A DNA stretch of 64,000 bases, taken from the NCBI RefSeq assembly GCF_028553785.1, contig NZ_CP067136.1, forward strand, positions 2,540,501-2,604,500, read 5' to 3'. This document shows positions 46,195 to 56,443 of this stretch, piece by piece (positions within the stretch are counted from its first letter, which is position 1; each line of letters begins with the position of its first letter). The notes beneath the pieces are model-generated. The model was given only the letters and a program-made list of their open reading frames with translations. It had not been told where the DNA came from and ran no database searches. Source of the stretch: Paracoccus fistulariae. GTDB lineage: Bacteria; Pseudomonadota; Alphaproteobacteria; Rhodobacterales; Rhodobacteraceae. Both the position numbers and the translations under genes were made by a program.

Positions 46195-47829
46195 ATGCGC
46201 CCTGTTCTTCCCGCGATCCTCTTCGGACTGATCGCCGCGCCCGCCCTGGCGGACCGGATTGAGGCGGATCTGGTCGCGGATCGTGTGACGCTTTATCCCC
46301 GTGGGGCGCAGATCGGCTGGCAGGTCAGCCTGCCCGTCATGACCGGCAGTCATCAGATCGTGCTGCCCGGCCTGCCCGCCGATATGGCCGACGGCCTGCG
46401 CATCAGCTCCGATGCGGCGACCATCGGTGCCATCAGCACCCAGTCGCAGGATCCCGCCGCACCCGATGCCGTCGAATCCCCCGCCATCATCACGGCCCGC
46501 GAGCGGCTGGAGGAGGCGCGCACCGCCCTGCGCGCGCTGGAGGGCCAGATTGGCGGCAGGCGCGCCGAAGCCGCCGCCTGGCAAGAGCGTGCGGACATGG
46601 TTCGCGACCTGATGCGCGGGGACAGCCGGGTCGATGCCGAAACCCTGCCCGCCACGGTCGAGGCTGCGGGTCAGCTGATCGCAAGCTATCTTCAGAATGA
46701 GGCGCTGGCCATTGCCGCGGCCGCGCAGATGACCGGCCAGCTAGAGGCGCAGAACCGCAAGGTCCAACTGGCCGAAACCGATCTGGCGCGGGAGATCGAA
46801 CAGGCCGGGTCGCTGGACAGTCTGACCGTGACCGTCGAGATGTCCGGCCAGCCCGCGACCCTGCAGATCAGCGGCTTTACCGATGCGGCCGGCTGGCGAC
46901 CGGTCTATGATCTGATGCTGGATCGCGACAGCGGCCAGATCCGCATGGATCGCGCAGTGATGGTGTCGCAATCCAGCGGCCTGGACTGGCGCAATGTCAG
47001 CCTGACCCTCTCGACCGCCCAGACCCACGGCCAGACAGAGGCGTCTGAGGTGACATCCTGGTTCCCCTATCTGGACGACCCCTCGGCCAAGACGACCAGC
47101 CGCAGCCGCGGCATCGGTGCCGGGGCAATGGGGATGATGGCGCAGGATGCGCCGATGATGGAAGCGGCACCCGTCATGATCGCCCAGGCCGCGCGGCAGG
47201 GGATTACCGTGGTCTATGATTATCCGCAGCGGGTCGATCTGCCCGACAGTCGCGGCAGCCTGCGCCTGTCGCTGGATCAGAAGACCGTCGAAACCACCGT
47301 CTTTGCCGAGGCCGCCCCGCGCTATGACAGCACGGCCTTTGTCATGGCCGAGGGTGACAATACGCTGGGCGAACCGATCCTGCCCGGACAGGCCAGCCTG
47401 CGGCTGGACGGTGCGCTGATCGGAACCACCCATCTGCCGTTGATCGCGGCGGGGGACAAACTGCGCCTTGGCTTCGGACCGATTCTTGGCATGACCGCCG
47501 AACTGCGCCTGCCCGATGATACCCTGGGCGAACGCGGGCTGATCAGCCGCAGCAATCAGCAGACCCGGACCTATCAGTTGATCGTCGAAAACCTGACCTC
47601 AGAGGACTGGCCGCTGCGCGTTGTGGACCGGGTGCCGGTGTCGCGCCAGAAGGATCTGGAAATCGCCTATGATGCCGAACCAGAGCCGACGACCACCGAT
47701 CCCGACGGTCGCCGCGGCGTCCTGTATTGGGAAGCTCCGCTACCTGCCGGTCAATCACGAGAGATCGCGGTTTCGACCGACCTGCGCTGGCCGGAGGGCA
47801 AATATCTGCAAGGCGCCGATCCGCGCTGA
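46195..47829 (+). CDS. DUF4139-domain periplasmic protein (MuiA-like)
   Basis: The 544-residue product has a signal peptide (MRPVLPAILFGLIAAPALA, cleaved after ~residue 19), a DUF4140-like N-terminal domain, a central coiled coil (about 100-205; ARERLEEARTALRALEGQI), and a C-terminal DUF4139 beta-rich domain (GWRPVYDLMLD, GLDWRNVSLTLSTAQ, TRTYQLIVENLTSEDWPL, VLYWEAPLPAGQ). The family was named for a mucoidy inhibitor; the biochemical role is unknown. A GGAGG-like site precedes ATG 46195. Confidence 0.88.
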   Translation: MRPVLPAILFGLIAAPALADRIEADLVADRVTLYPRGAQIGWQVSLPVMTGSHQIVLPGLPADMADGLRISSDAATIGAISTQSQDPAAPDAVESPAIITARERLEEARTALRALEGQIGGRRAEAAAWQERADMVRDLMRGDSRVDAETLPATVEAAGQLIASYLQNEALAIAAAAQMTGQLEAQNRKVQLAETDLAREIEQAGSLDSLTVTVEMSGQPATLQISGFTDAAGWRPVYDLMLDRDSGQIRMDRAVMVSQSSGLDWRNVSLTLSTAQTHGQTEASEVTSWFPYLDDPSAKTTSRSRGIGAGAMGMMAQDAPMMEAAPVMIAQAARQGITVVYDYPQRVDLPDSRGSLRLSLDQKTVETTVFAEAAPRYDSTAFVMAEGDNTLGEPILPGQASLRLDGALIGTTHLPLIAAGDKLRLGFGPILGMTAELRLPDDTLGERGLISRSNQQTRTYQLIVENLTSEDWPLRVVDRVPVSRQKDLEIAYDAEPEPTTTDPDGRRGVLYWEAPLPAGQSREIAVSTDLRWPEGKYLQGADPR

Positions 47830-47845
47830 CGCCGGATCCCGCCGC

Positions 47846-48493
47846 TTAGACCTCGATCCAGCCCGCGCCGCCGGTGTCGGCCTGAACCAGCGTGCCTTCG
47901 CTGATATCATTGACCAGCCCGTGCAGGGTCATGGTGCCTGCCTCGACCGCCGCGCGGACGAAGGGGAAGGTCAGCAGGTTCTCGATCGAGACCAGAACCG
48001 CCTGACGTTCCAGCGCGGGGATCTGTTCATCCTCGGGCAGATCCTTGATGCGTTCATAGCCGGGGCGCAGAATATCCATCCAGCGGCCGACAAAGCTGGT
48101 CTTTTCCTCAAGCGCGGGGGCCTTGCCCGAACACATTGCATGGCAGCCTGCAACGCCGCCACAATTGGTATGGCCGACCACGATCAGATGCGCGACCTTC
48201 AGCGAATTCACCGCATATTCAATCGCGGCCGAGGTGCCGTGCTGCTGCCCGTCCGGCGCGTAGGGCGGCACCAGATTGGCGATATTGCGGTGGATGAAGA
48301 ACTCGCCCGTATCCGCGCCAAAGATGCCGGTCACGTGAACCCGGCTGTCGCAGCAAGAGATGACCATGGCGCGGGGGTGCTGCCCTTCCTGCGCCAGACG
48401 ACGATACCAGGCACTGTTGTCTTCATAGGATGTTGCCCGCCAGCCATGAAAACGGCTGACCAGATATTGCGGCAATGGGCGCACATTATGCAT
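47846..48493 (-). CDS. Beta-carbonic anhydrase
   Basis: This enzyme interconverts CO2 and bicarbonate. The 215-residue protein has the zinc ligands of the beta class: Cys47 and Asp49 in CCDSR, and His108 and Cys111 in GHTNCGGV. The SRV and GEFFIHRNIANLVPP blocks are also typical. ATG 48493 (MHNVRPLPQYL) is chosen because upstream in-frame residues lack homology. It converges on the DUF4139 gene. Confidence 0.95.
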   Translation of the reverse strand: MHNVRPLPQYLVSRFHGWRATSYEDNSAWYRRLAQEGQHPRAMVISCCDSRVHVTGIFGADTGEFFIHRNIANLVPPYAPDGQQHGTSAAIEYAVNSLKVAHLIVVGHTNCGGVAGCHAMCSGKAPALEEKTSFVGRWMDILRPGYERIKDLPEDEQIPALERQAVLVSIENLLTFPFVRAAVEAGTMTLHGLVNDISEGTLVQADTGGAGWIEV

Positions 48494-48634
48494 CGTTGAC
48501 CTCGTGCTTTTCCGGCCCCTGATAGGCGGTAATTTCAGAAAATTCGAGGGGTTTCTTTCGCTTGGGTCAAGCAAATATTCATGGCTTGCGCCCATTTTCG
48601 GCCCTCAACGAAATGCAAAGGTGAGAGGTGCGAC

Positions 48635-49012
48635 TTGGCAGAAATAAAGGCTTTGGCGATCTCCGAAGCCGTAAGGGTCGACGCAAAACGTGTCGGCGAC
48701 ATTGTCAGGGAGCTAGGAGAAACCGCTGCTCAAAATGTCATCGGAGTAGCTTTGGAACAGCTTGCGGGTGCTTTGACCGCAACGGATGAGGCCTATCGGG
48801 CAGAGGATCTTGGCGGTGCTGCGACACATGCCGAGAAACTGTCGCGGCTGGCATGGCAGATCGGGCTGCTGTCATTTGCGGGCGTGGCGATGGATCTGGG
48901 CGCCTGTATCGAGCGTCGGGACAGGGTCGCCACAATGGCCGTACATGCGCGGCTGATGCGGGTGGGCAACCGCTCATTGACGGTGATCTGGGATCGCACG
49001 CAAATGGCCTGA
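48635..49012 (+). CDS. Unknown helical protein, possibly HPt-like
   Basis: This 125-residue alpha-helical protein (start TTG 48635 after GAGAGGTG) is not recognised. The middle, AATHAEKLSRLAWQIG, places a His in a helix in the manner of a phosphotransfer (HPt) domain, and the spacing of helices is compatible with a four-helix bundle, but HPt identity is only suggested. It lies upstream of the leucyl-aminopeptidase gene, 65 bases away, on the same strand. Confidence 0.55.
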   Translation: MAEIKALAISEAVRVDAKRVGDIVRELGETAAQNVIGVALEQLAGALTATDEAYRAEDLGGAATHAEKLSRLAWQIGLLSFAGVAMDLGACIERRDRVATMAVHARLMRVGNRSLTVIWDRTQMA

Positions 49013-49077
49013 TGGCTGGACTTGCAGGCTGCGCTGTAACGCGTAGTCTGCCGCCAGTCACAGACAGGAGCCGCGAT

Positions 49078-50445
49078 ATGTCCGCCAGTTTCGCCACCGA
49101 TGCCACAGATGCCCTGCCGCTCTGGCCCCTCTGGTCGGGCGATGCGCTGCCCGATCAGGCGGGCACATGGCCTGACACTGCGGGGTTTGGCGCGAAGCTG
49201 GGCGAAATCTGCCTGCTGCCCGATGGGGATGGCGGGCTGAAAGGGGCGCTGATCGGCTTGGGTGACAAGGCTTCCGCGTCGCGGCGACGCTTTACGCTGG
49301 CCGCCGCGACCTCTTTGCCCAATGGCGTCTGGCAGGTCCGGGATCTGCCAGAGGGTATTGACGCCAATGAGGCTGCGCTGGCGCTGCTTCTGGGTCAGTA
49401 TCGTTTTACCCGCTATAAGGGCAAAGCCTATGAAGGCCCGCAATTCCTCTGTCCCGAAGGTGCCGATTCCGACCGCGTTCAGGCTGCAGCGGCCGGCGAA
49501 TTCATGACTCGTGACCTGATCAACACGCCGGCGGGCGACATGGGGCCTGCGCAACTGGAAGCCGCCGCCCGCGATCTGGCAGAGCAGATCGGCGCGTCGA
49601 TCCGGGTGACATCTGGCGATGATCTGCTTGCGGCGAATTTTCCGATGATCCACGCGGTCGGTCGTGCCGCCGCCGATGCGCCGCGCCTGCTGGATATCCG
49701 GCTGGGCGAGGCCGGACCGATGCTGACCATCGTCGGCAAGGGGGTCTGCTTCGACACTGGCGGGCTGGATCTGAAACCGGCCTCTTCCATGGCGCTGATG
49801 AAAAAGGATATGGGCGGTGCCGCGACCTCGCTGGGCCTGTTGAAGATGCTGGCTCTGTCCGGCGCCGCCGAAGGCTATCGCCTGCGGGTGCTGATCCCGG
49901 CGGTGGAAAACAGCGTGGCGGGCAATGCCTTTCGCCCCGGCGATGTGCTGACCAGCCGCAAGGGCCTGACGGTCGAGGTCAATAACACCGATGCCGAAGG
50001 GCGGTTGGTTCTGGCCGATGCGCTGGCGCTGGCGGCCGAGGAAAGCCCGGATCTGGTGATCTCGCTGGCGACGCTGACCGGCGCGGCGCGGGTGGCGCTG
50101 GGCCCCGATGTGCCGCCCTTTTATTGCGATGACGATGCGACGGCGCAGGCGCTGGCCAAGGGTGCCGAGGAGGCCCGCGATCCGCTGTGGCGCATGCCCT
50201 TCTGGCAACCCTATGAGACCATGATCGAACCCAATATCGCGGATCTGGACAATGCGCCGTCGGGTGGGATGGCCGGGTCGATCACCGCGGCCCTGTTCCT
50301 GCGTCGCTTTGCTGAAGGGGCCGGGCGCTATGTCCATCTGGACATCTATGGCTGGCAGCCAAGCGCCGCCCCCGGTCGTCCCAAGGGTGGCGTCGGACAG
50401 GGCGCGCGCGCCATTCTGGCCGCCCTGCCGCAGATGCTGCCATGA
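49078..50445 (+). CDS. M17-family leucyl aminopeptidase
   Basis: This cytoplasmic two-metal aminopeptidase removes N-terminal residues. The 455 residues contain the metal and catalytic blocks VGKGVCFDTGGLDLKP, MKKDMGGAA and the NTDAEGRLVLADAL signature. ATG 49078 follows ACAGGAG. The 3' end overlaps the next gene (NlpC/P60) by 4 bases, a pairing seen in many alphaproteobacteria, which suggests shared turnover of peptides or cell-wall fragments. Confidence 0.93.
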   Translation: MSASFATDATDALPLWPLWSGDALPDQAGTWPDTAGFGAKLGEICLLPDGDGGLKGALIGLGDKASASRRRFTLAAATSLPNGVWQVRDLPEGIDANEAALALLLGQYRFTRYKGKAYEGPQFLCPEGADSDRVQAAAAGEFMTRDLINTPAGDMGPAQLEAAARDLAEQIGASIRVTSGDDLLAANFPMIHAVGRAAADAPRLLDIRLGEAGPMLTIVGKGVCFDTGGLDLKPASSMALMKKDMGGAATSLGLLKMLALSGAAEGYRLRVLIPAVENSVAGNAFRPGDVLTSRKGLTVEVNNTDAEGRLVLADALALAAEESPDLVISLATLTGAARVALGPDVPPFYCDDDATAQALAKGAEEARDPLWRMPFWQPYETMIEPNIADLDNAPSGGMAGSITAALFLRRFAEGAGRYVHLDIYGWQPSAAPGRPKGGVGQGARAILAALPQMLP

Positions 50446-51287
50446 CGGCCATGGACCGCCGCCTGACCCCGGCCACGGATCGCGTCGCGCTGGACAGCCT
50501 GCGCGGCGTGGTCCAGCGGCCGGACTACACCCCCGGTCAGCCCGCGCGGCTGGCCGTTCCGCTGGCCGATCTGCGGGCCGCGCCTGATGGCGCGCGCGAC
50601 CGGCAGCTGCTGTTCGGCGCCGACCTGACCGTGATAGAGCGGCGCGGCGACTGGGCCTTTGTGCAGGCTGCGCTGGACGGTTATTGCGGCTGGCTGCGGG
50701 CCGGGACGCTGACCGAAGAGATGCCCCGGATCACGCATCGCCTTTCCGCGCCGGCAAGCCATGTCTATGGCCAGCCCGATTTCAAGCGGGATGAACGCCA
50801 GCTTCTGTCGCTGGGCGCGCGGCTGTCGGTGCAGGGGACGGATGGCCGCTTCGCGCATCTGGCGACCGGCGGCTATGTGCCTCTGCAGCATATCAGCGAC
50901 AGCCCCGCCACGGACCCGGTCGCCGTCGCCGAGACGCTGCTGGGCACGCCCTATCTGTGGGGAGGGAACAGCCGTTCCGGGATCGATTGCTCGGGTCTGG
51001 TGCAGGCGGCGCTGACGGCCTGCGATATCGCCTGTCCGGGCGATACGGATCTGCAGCGCAGGGCCTTTCCGCAGGTCGATCAGATCCAGCGCGGCGATCT
51101 GCTGTTCTGGCCGGGCCATGTGGCCATGGCGGCCTCGGCCGATCTGATGATCCATGCGACGGCCTGGCAGATGGCCGTCATCTGGGAGCCCATCGCGGAT
51201 GCCATCGCCCGGATCGACGCGGCGGGCGAAGGGCCGCTGCTGGGCATCCACCGCCCGGATCAGAGGTTGAAGACGCGTTCCGGCTGA
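50442..51287 (+). CDS. NlpC/P60-family peptidase with SH3-like domains
   Basis: This 281-residue protein has bacterial SH3-like domains (about 30-165) and a C-terminal NlpC/P60 cysteine peptidase domain with catalytic Cys in [14 protein letters not shown], His in [12 protein letters not shown] and a further His in IHAT. It would cut D-glutamyl-diaminopimelate-type bonds in peptidoglycan peptides. No signal peptide is present. The stop lies within the last codons of truB on the other strand. Confidence 0.9.
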   Translation: MTAMDRRLTPATDRVALDSLRGVVQRPDYTPGQPARLAVPLADLRAAPDGARDRQLLFGADLTVIERRGDWAFVQAALDGYCGWLRAGTLTEEMPRITHRLSAPASHVYGQPDFKRDERQLLSLGARLSVQGTDGRFAHLATGGYVPLQHISDSPATDPVAVAETLLGTPYLWGGNSRSGIDCSGLVQAALTACDIACPGDTDLQRRAFPQVDQIQRGDLLFWPGHVAMAASADLMIHATAWQMAVIWEPIADAIARIDAAGEGPLLGIHRPDQRLKTRSG

Positions 51288-52153
51288 ACCGTGCCGCCCT
51301 GATAGCGGCCAATGCAGACCGGCCCGTCGGCATCGGCGACCCAGACCAGTTCGCCCCATTCGGCCATGCCCGTCACCTCGCCCGGATTGCCGTTGCGGAT
51401 GCGGCGCGCGCCCTCGGGCGTGGCGCGCAGCCCCGGCAGATCGGCCAGCGCGGTTTCCAGCGGCAGAAGATTGCTTTCGACCCAATCCTGCGTGTCGCGG
51501 TCGATGCGGGCGAATTCGACGGCATCCTCGACATCGAACGGCCCCGACCAGACGCGGCGCAGGTGATCGACATGGCCCAGACAGCGCAGTTGCCGCCCCA
51601 GATCGCGGGCAATCGCGCGGACATAGCCGCCCTTGCCGCAGACCATTTCGAACCGGGCCTGATCGGCATCGCTATGGGTCAGCATCAGGCTTTCAACGAA
51701 AAGAGGGCGGGCGGCCAGCTCCAGCTCTTCGCCCTCGCGCGCCAGATCATAGGCCCGTTCGCCATCGACCTTCACCGCCGAAAAGGCAGGCGGCACCTGC
51801 ATGATATCGCCGATGAATTCCGGCAGGGCAGCGCGGATCTGATCGGCGGCCGGTCGTGTGTCAGACTGTTGCAAGACCTCGCCCGAGGCATCGTCGGTCG
51901 TCGTCTCGGCACCCCAATTGACGACGAAATCATAGCATTTCAGCGCATCGGTGATGGTCGAGACGGTCTTGGTCGCCTCGCCCAGAGCCACGGCCAGAAC
52001 GCCGGTCGCGTCGGGATCCAGCGTGCCCGCATGCCCGGCCTTCTTTGCATCCAGCGCCCAGCGGACCTTGGCCACCACAGCGGTCGAGGTCACCCCGGCG
52101 GGTTTGTCCACCACCAGCCAGCCACTGATATCGCGACCCTTCTTGCGTCCCAT
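51260..52153 (-). CDS. truB: tRNA pseudouridine(55) synthase
   Basis: TruB makes pseudouridine 55 in tRNAs. The 297-residue chain has catalytic Asp46 in [11 protein letters not shown], the [12 protein letters not shown] start and later blocks [20 protein letters not shown] and GRYQGG near the end. ATG 52153 is preceded by AGAGG; the 17 extra in-frame residues upstream lack homology. Its 3' end overlaps the convergent NlpC/P60 gene by 28 bases. Confidence 0.95.
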   Translation of the reverse strand: MGRKKGRDISGWLVVDKPAGVTSTAVVAKVRWALDAKKAGHAGTLDPDATGVLAVALGEATKTVSTITDALKCYDFVVNWGAETTTDDASGEVLQQSDTRPAADQIRAALPEFIGDIMQVPPAFSAVKVDGERAYDLAREGEELELAARPLFVESLMLTHSDADQARFEMVCGKGGYVRAIARDLGRQLRCLGHVDHLRRVWSGPFDVEDAVEFARIDRDTQDWVESNLLPLETALADLPGLRATPEGARRIRNGNPGEVTGMAEWGELVWVADADGPVCIGRYQGGTVQPERVFNL

Positions 52154-52220
52154 CTGAACCTCTGTCTGCCTAGAAGGCCGGGGGCATAGCGGCCGCATCG
52201 TCACCCGTCAACAGCGGCGT

Positions 52221-52979
52221 TCAGCCGGCGCTGTCCACAAGCCCGATCATCGGTCCCAGACTGCGCCCGAAATCGGCCCGGTTGACCGAGGGCGCATAAA
52301 GCCGCGAAATGGATCCGTCGAAATACAGCGCGTCCCGGACGCCCAGGCCGTCGCGGAACAGGCGACCGAATTCATGGAAGGTGACGGGGCTGTCGGAAAT
52401 CGCGAACCAGGCCGTCTGGCCGTCGGGCGACACGCCCACGCCGTTGCGGATATAGCGGCTGTCGCTATCGACCAGAAAGCGCGGATGCAGATTACCGTCG
52501 ATCACCAGCATCGGGCCCGATTGCGTGGCCAGTCGGCATTCGGGGCGGGCCTGCGCAAAGGCGCGGCTTTCGATCACCTGAAACGGCCGCGCGCCGCCGG
52601 TGCAGAACACCCCATTCGGCAGCATGCCGAAATTGTCATTGCTGCCGCCGGTCACGATCCCGGATTGTTCGCGCCCCTCCACGACCAGCAGCCCGACCGG
52701 CTTGTAATCGGGGTGGAACATGCCGGCATTCATGGCAAAGCTTAGCCCCTCGCCCTGTTTCAGCACCTTGCGGATATTGCTGAAACTGCGCAGCGGCTGG
52801 CCCGCATCATCGTCCATCCAGATCCGCAAGGCGGGCTCTTGTGCCGCGCTGACCTCGCAGATGACATAGCCCTGACCATCGTGCTTGATCCGCCCGCAGC
52901 CATCGGCGGCGGCGGGGATCGCCATCGCCAGCAGCATGCCCACGGCAACGCCCAGATGGCGCCGCAGATCAATCCTCAT
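52221..52979 (-). CDS. Phosphodiester glycosidase-family (DUF2233) periplasmic protein
   Basis: This 252-residue protein starts with a signal peptide ([19 protein letters not shown], cut near residue 25). It contains the DUF2233 core: [52 protein letters not shown], and [13 protein letters not shown]. Relatives remove phosphodiester-linked sugar caps. The gene overlaps the end of rbfA by 11 bases, so it is cotranscribed with it. Confidence 0.88.
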   Translation of the reverse strand: MRIDLRRHLGVAVGMLLAMAIPAAADGCGRIKHDGQGYVICEVSAAQEPALRIWMDDDAGQPLRSFSNIRKVLKQGEGLSFAMNAGMFHPDYKPVGLLVVEGREQSGIVTGGSNDNFGMLPNGVFCTGGARPFQVIESRAFAQARPECRLATQSGPMLVIDGNLHPRFLVDSDSRYIRNGVGVSPDGQTAWFAISDSPVTFHEFGRLFRDGLGVRDALYFDGSISRLYAPSVNRADFGRSLGPMIGLVDSAG

Positions 52980-53388
52980 CGCTATCCTCATCCGGCGCCT
53001 CGACATCGCGGCGCACACGCTCATCCGCGAACATGCGGCGGGTGTCGTCCAGACGGTCGAAGGTTTCGTCCAGCTGAAAGCGCAGTTGCGGCGCATATTT
53101 CAGCGTCATGCCCTTGGCGACCAGATGGCGGATTTCCGGCGCATTGCGGCGCAGCGCCTCTAACGCGCCCTCGGCATCATTGCCGCCCAAGGGCAGCACA
53201 TAGGCCGTGGCGACCTTCAGATCGGGTGAGGTCCGCACCTCACCAACGGTGATCGAGTGGCGATTCAGGTCCGGGTCATGCACATCGCCGCGCAGCAGCA
53301 CGTCGGAAAGCGTCCGGCGAATCAATTCCCCCACACGCAGCTGGCGCTGCGACGGGCCTTGTCCATGTGAAAAGCGGTTCTGAGCCAT
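52969..53388 (-). CDS. rbfA: Ribosome-binding factor A
   Basis: RbfA assists late 30S maturation by binding near the 5' end of 16S rRNA. The 139-residue protein matches [21 protein letters not shown] at the N-terminus, [19 protein letters not shown], and [16 protein letters not shown], with an acidic tail ending EDSDED. Start ATG 53388 is the only Met before the conserved region. It is read away from dapB. Confidence 0.93.
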   Translation of the reverse strand: MAQNRFSHGQGPSQRQLRVGELIRRTLSDVLLRGDVHDPDLNRHSITVGEVRTSPDLKVATAYVLPLGGNDAEGALEALRRNAPEIRHLVAKGMTLKYAPQLRFQLDETFDRLDDTRRMFADERVRRDVEAPDEDSDED

Positions 53389-53457
53389 GTTCTCCGATGT
53401 AGGGGGTCGCGGGCCGCGCCGCAACGGGATATGACACGGCAATAACAGAGGTGACGC

Positions 53458-54294
53458 ATGAGTGACTTTGAAATGACGCCAGAGGGTGATTTGCCGGGCA
53501 TCGTCGTGACCGGCGCGTCGGGACGTATGGGCCAGATGCTGATGCGGCTGATCCTGCAAAGCGATAAGGCCCGGCTGGTCGGCGCTTTGGACCGCGAGGG
53601 CAGCGACTGGATCGGCCGCGATGTGGGCGAGGCGATGGGCGGCACGGCGGTCGGCGTGACGGTCAGCGACGATCCCGTGGCCACGATTGCGCGGGCGCAG
53701 GCGGTGATCGACTTCACCTCGCCCGCCGCAACGGTCGCCTATGCGGAACTGACGGCGCAGGCGCGGGCGGTGCATGTGATCGGCACGACTGGCATGGATC
53801 AGGCGCAGCTGGATTATCTGGCCGCCGCCGCCCGCCATGCCCCGATCATCCGCGCGGGCAATATGAGCCTGGGGGTCAATCTGCTGGTCGGGCTGACGCG
53901 CAAGGTCGCGGCGGCTTTGGGCGAGGATTGGGATATCGAGGTGGTCGAGGCGCATCACCGCCACAAGGTCGATGCCCCCTCGGGCACCGCGCTGATGCTG
54001 GGCGAGGCCGCGGCCGAGGGTCGGGGTCAGCCGCTTGCGGATCTACGCACGCCCGCGCGCGAGGGCATCACCGGCGCGCGAGAGCCGGGCAGCATCGGGT
54101 TTTCAGCCATTCGCGGCGGTGATGTGGTGGGCGAACATGACGTGATCTTCGCGGGCGAGGGCGAGCGTCTGGTGCTGCGTCATCTGGCCACCGATCGCGC
54201 CATCTTCGCCCGCGGCGCCATCCGCGCGGCGCTTTGGGGTCAGGACAAGGGGCCGGGCGAATATGACATGGCCGACGTTCTGGGCCTGACCTGA
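53458..54294 (+). CDS. dapB: 4-hydroxy-tetrahydrodipicolinate reductase
   Basis: DapB reduces the dipicolinate precursor with NAD(P)H in lysine and diaminopimelate synthesis. The 278 residues show the Rossmann start [41 protein letters not shown] and the catalytic [16 protein letters not shown]. It is a single gene, divergent from rbfA. Confidence 0.96.
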   Translation: MSDFEMTPEGDLPGIVVTGASGRMGQMLMRLILQSDKARLVGALDREGSDWIGRDVGEAMGGTAVGVTVSDDPVATIARAQAVIDFTSPAATVAYAELTAQARAVHVIGTTGMDQAQLDYLAAAARHAPIIRAGNMSLGVNLLVGLTRKVAAALGEDWDIEVVEAHHRHKVDAPSGTALMLGEAAAEGRGQPLADLRTPAREGITGAREPGSIGFSAIRGGDVVGEHDVIFAGEGERLVLRHLATDRAIFARGAIRAALWGQDKGPGEYDMADVLGLT

Positions 54295-54385
54295 TCGGGA
54301 TTGCCGTAGTTGACATCCTGGACGGTCGGCCATTCGCTGGACAGGATAACCATTTAGAGAGTTCCCAACGAAATTAACACGTGAG

Positions 54386-54736
54386 GTGTGGGCGAGCTTT
54401 TCCGCTTCGGCTCAGAAGGAAGCGGACGCAGATATCGCGGCAACCTTCAGAGAGCGCAACGCAATTGAGGTTGCGCATCTGAGCGATGACGAACTGATGG
54501 CCGCAATCAAGGAGGCCCGCGGAACTGCCGTAAGCCTCGGGATCACCGCATCAAACCTGCGGATGCGCTTCATCATGCTCGGCGTGTTCCGGCTTCCGGG
54601 CTTCTGGAAGGAAGCGGAAATCTGGCAAATGCTGACGGCCAATACCGGAACCCCGGACATGCGATTTGGCGATGTCTGCGCCCTTTTGAAAGTTGGGGCG
54701 GGACGTGAGGCAAAAGCAAATTATGTGTGGTGGTGA
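54386..54736 (+). CDS. Unknown protein upstream of the broken toxin gene
   Basis: This ~116-residue reading frame (start GTG 54386) has no recognised domain. Features: LSDDELMAAIKEARGTAVSL helix, GVFRLPGFWKEAEIWQML, and a Trp-rich end. The coding-like frame continues upstream (PFREFPTKLTRE) to a TAA at 54347 without an ATG, so its 5' end may be lost. The stop overlaps the next start (TGATG), coupling it to the toxin frame. It may be a part of, or partner to, that toxin. Confidence 0.5.
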   Translation: MWASFSASAQKEADADIAATFRERNAIEVAHLSDDELMAAIKEARGTAVSLGITASNLRMRFIMLGVFRLPGFWKEAEIWQMLTANTGTPDMRFGDVCALLKVGAGREAKANYVWW

Positions 54737-55560
54737 TGAGCAAACTCAAACCTGTTGCTGAATTATTGAAAGCCACCGGACAGGCCATCGGAAACGCTTT
54801 CCGCGGCCCGTTGCCACAGCCGCGCCCGGCTCCGCCCAGCATTCCGCGACCTGAACCTTCGGCACCCCGGCCCGCGCCACCCGGACCCCAGCCACAACCG
54901 CCACGCCAAGAACCGCCCTCGCCTCAGCCGCGCCGCCCCATCTTCTAACCTGAGGCGCATGCTGGGCCGCGAGCGGAACCAGAGCCGCTGGCAGAGCCCG
55001 ATCCTGAGGCAGAAGGCCAGACTGAAACAGACAATGCCTCGAAGGCCAAAGACGAACAGCAGTGTGAGCCCTGCACAGAATGCGTGGCAAGGGATATCGG
55101 AACACTGGCAGATCGCCCGGCACCTCAGGCACCTCCAGCAACCAAACGCGGCTATGATTACCAGCATTTCGTTTGCCCATGGCATTAGTATACCCCTACG
55201 ACGGCCCGCATCGGGGAATGGAATTTCATGGGGGTGGACTTCGACGGCCTGCACATGGCGGAATGCCACCTTTACGAGGCCAAGCACGGTTATGATGGAT
55301 TTCTCAGGCAGGACGACTGGTCTGCTGGGGGCAGGCCGGAGCCTCACTTATGGGCCAGAGGCGCTTTCGATTCGATGTTCGATCAGGCAAGACGCCAACA
55401 AATCTTGGTCTTACCCAATTACCCTGATGTGCGCCTGACATGGGTATTTAGCAATATGATGACCAAACTCTACGTTTTCCAACGCTTCATTGACGAGGCT
55501 TGGGTTCCACCAATCGATGCCGAAGTCAGGCCATTCGTGAAAAGGGGATATGATGAGTAG
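54736..55560 (+). pseudogene. Tox-REase-5-like polymorphic toxin, two in-frame stops
   Basis: One frame runs from MSKLKPVAELL through a Pro-rich linker to the toxin domain (KRGYDYQHFVCPWH, EWNFMGVDFDGLHMAE, YEAKHGYDGFL, DVRLTWVFSNMM) and ends at the immunity gene. It is interrupted by TAA at 54946-54948 and TAG at 55186-55188. The domain pattern (Y..F......EW...VDFDG....EAK..YD.FL) resembles the restriction-endonuclease-fold toxin family 5, as I recall it. Two in-frame stops mean the full toxin is not made unless they are read through. The next gene overlaps its end. Confidence 0.7.
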
Positions 55561-56290
55561 GATTGATTTGGCTTTGAGTGTGAAGCTCACTCCACAGAAT
55601 TACGAATTTGAAAAAGGCGCGGAGGATTTTCTTGCCCTTCTTATGGACCTTCGCCGGGTTCCCGGATTTGAAGTCGATTGGAATGCGCAGTGGGCGGAAG
55701 CCGGGCCGTCCTATAGCGCTTGGAATGACAAGGCAGACTACCTAAAAAAAATCCGAGAACATAACGGAAATCGCAGAGATGGATTCAGCATATGGGCCGA
55801 CGAGGCAAGCAATCAAAGACTTTTTTACCTCGATTACAGTTGGAACAATCAGGCCCTATCATCCATCGATCGGCTATTAGGTGAAATCTACCATCCGCAT
55901 CCGCAATACGGCACGCAGGCGCAGCTTTACATCGACCTGATCGAGGCGGTGACGACATGGAAGCGTCCGCAGCATCTGGCCTTCGGTCCGATGGTCTACA
56001 TGCGCGATCATCACCCGCTCGACCGCGCCCGCGTGGGCATCCGCTGGATGGGCTGGCTGCCCTTTGCGCTGAATCCCTCTGACGTGCCGGAAGCCGAACT
56101 GGTGCGCCCGATGAATGGCGGCACGCTGGTGGTGACGCAATCGCAGTTCTGGCAGGCGTGGGAAGCCAACCCGGACCATTCCCGCGCAGCTATCGAGCGC
56201 GCCCAGGAGGTGGAAATCCGCCTCAACCTGCTTGGCGTCCTGCCCACAAATATCGAACTGGTGCGGGGCGACTGGGGGCAGCAGCCATGA
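55550..56290 (+). CDS. Imm52-like immunity protein, copy 1
   Basis: The 246-residue protein resembles Imm52, the immunity family that accompanies Tox-REase-5 toxins: EDFLALLMDLRRVPGFEVDW near the start, and a conserved second half (YGTQAQLYIDLIEAVTTWK, HHPLDRARVGIRWMGW, MNGGTLVVTQSQFWQAWEAN). The start (ATG 55550 or 55553) overlaps the toxin stop by 11 bases, the usual toxin-immunity arrangement. It would neutralise incoming toxin even though the local toxin is broken. Confidence 0.75.
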   Translation: MMSRIDLALSVKLTPQNYEFEKGAEDFLALLMDLRRVPGFEVDWNAQWAEAGPSYSAWNDKADYLKKIREHNGNRRDGFSIWADEASNQRLFYLDYSWNNQALSSIDRLLGEIYHPHPQYGTQAQLYIDLIEAVTTWKRPQHLAFGPMVYMRDHHPLDRARVGIRWMGWLPFALNPSDVPEAELVRPMNGGTLVVTQSQFWQAWEANPDHSRAAIERAQEVEIRLNLLGVLPTNIELVRGDWGQQP

Positions 56291-56308
56291 ACTTCTACCC
56301 TATGCCTC

Positions 56309-56443
56309 GATGTACGAGTGACATGGGATTTCAGCAGCACGATGATCAAGCTCTATGTGTTCCAACGCTTCATTGACGGAGTTTGGCTTCTATCAATGGA
56401 TGCCGAAGTGAGAGCATTCGCACAAAGGGAATATGATGAGTAG
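56309..56443 (+). pseudogene. Relic of a second toxin C-terminus
   Basis: These 44 codons plus stop read DVRVTWDFSSTMIKLYVFQR and FIDGVWLLSMDAEVRAF, then AQREYDE. They align without gaps to the last 44 codons of the frame at 54736-55560 (DVRLTWVFSNMMTKLYVFQR...). The rest of this second toxin is missing. It sits directly before the second immunity gene with the same stop/start overlap, so it is the tail of a former toxin allele. Confidence 0.8.

Noticed and set aside
55186..55188. Programmed readthrough of the toxin stop codons
   Set aside because: There are two different stops (TAA and TAG) and no recoding structure was seen; simple decay is the more economical explanation.
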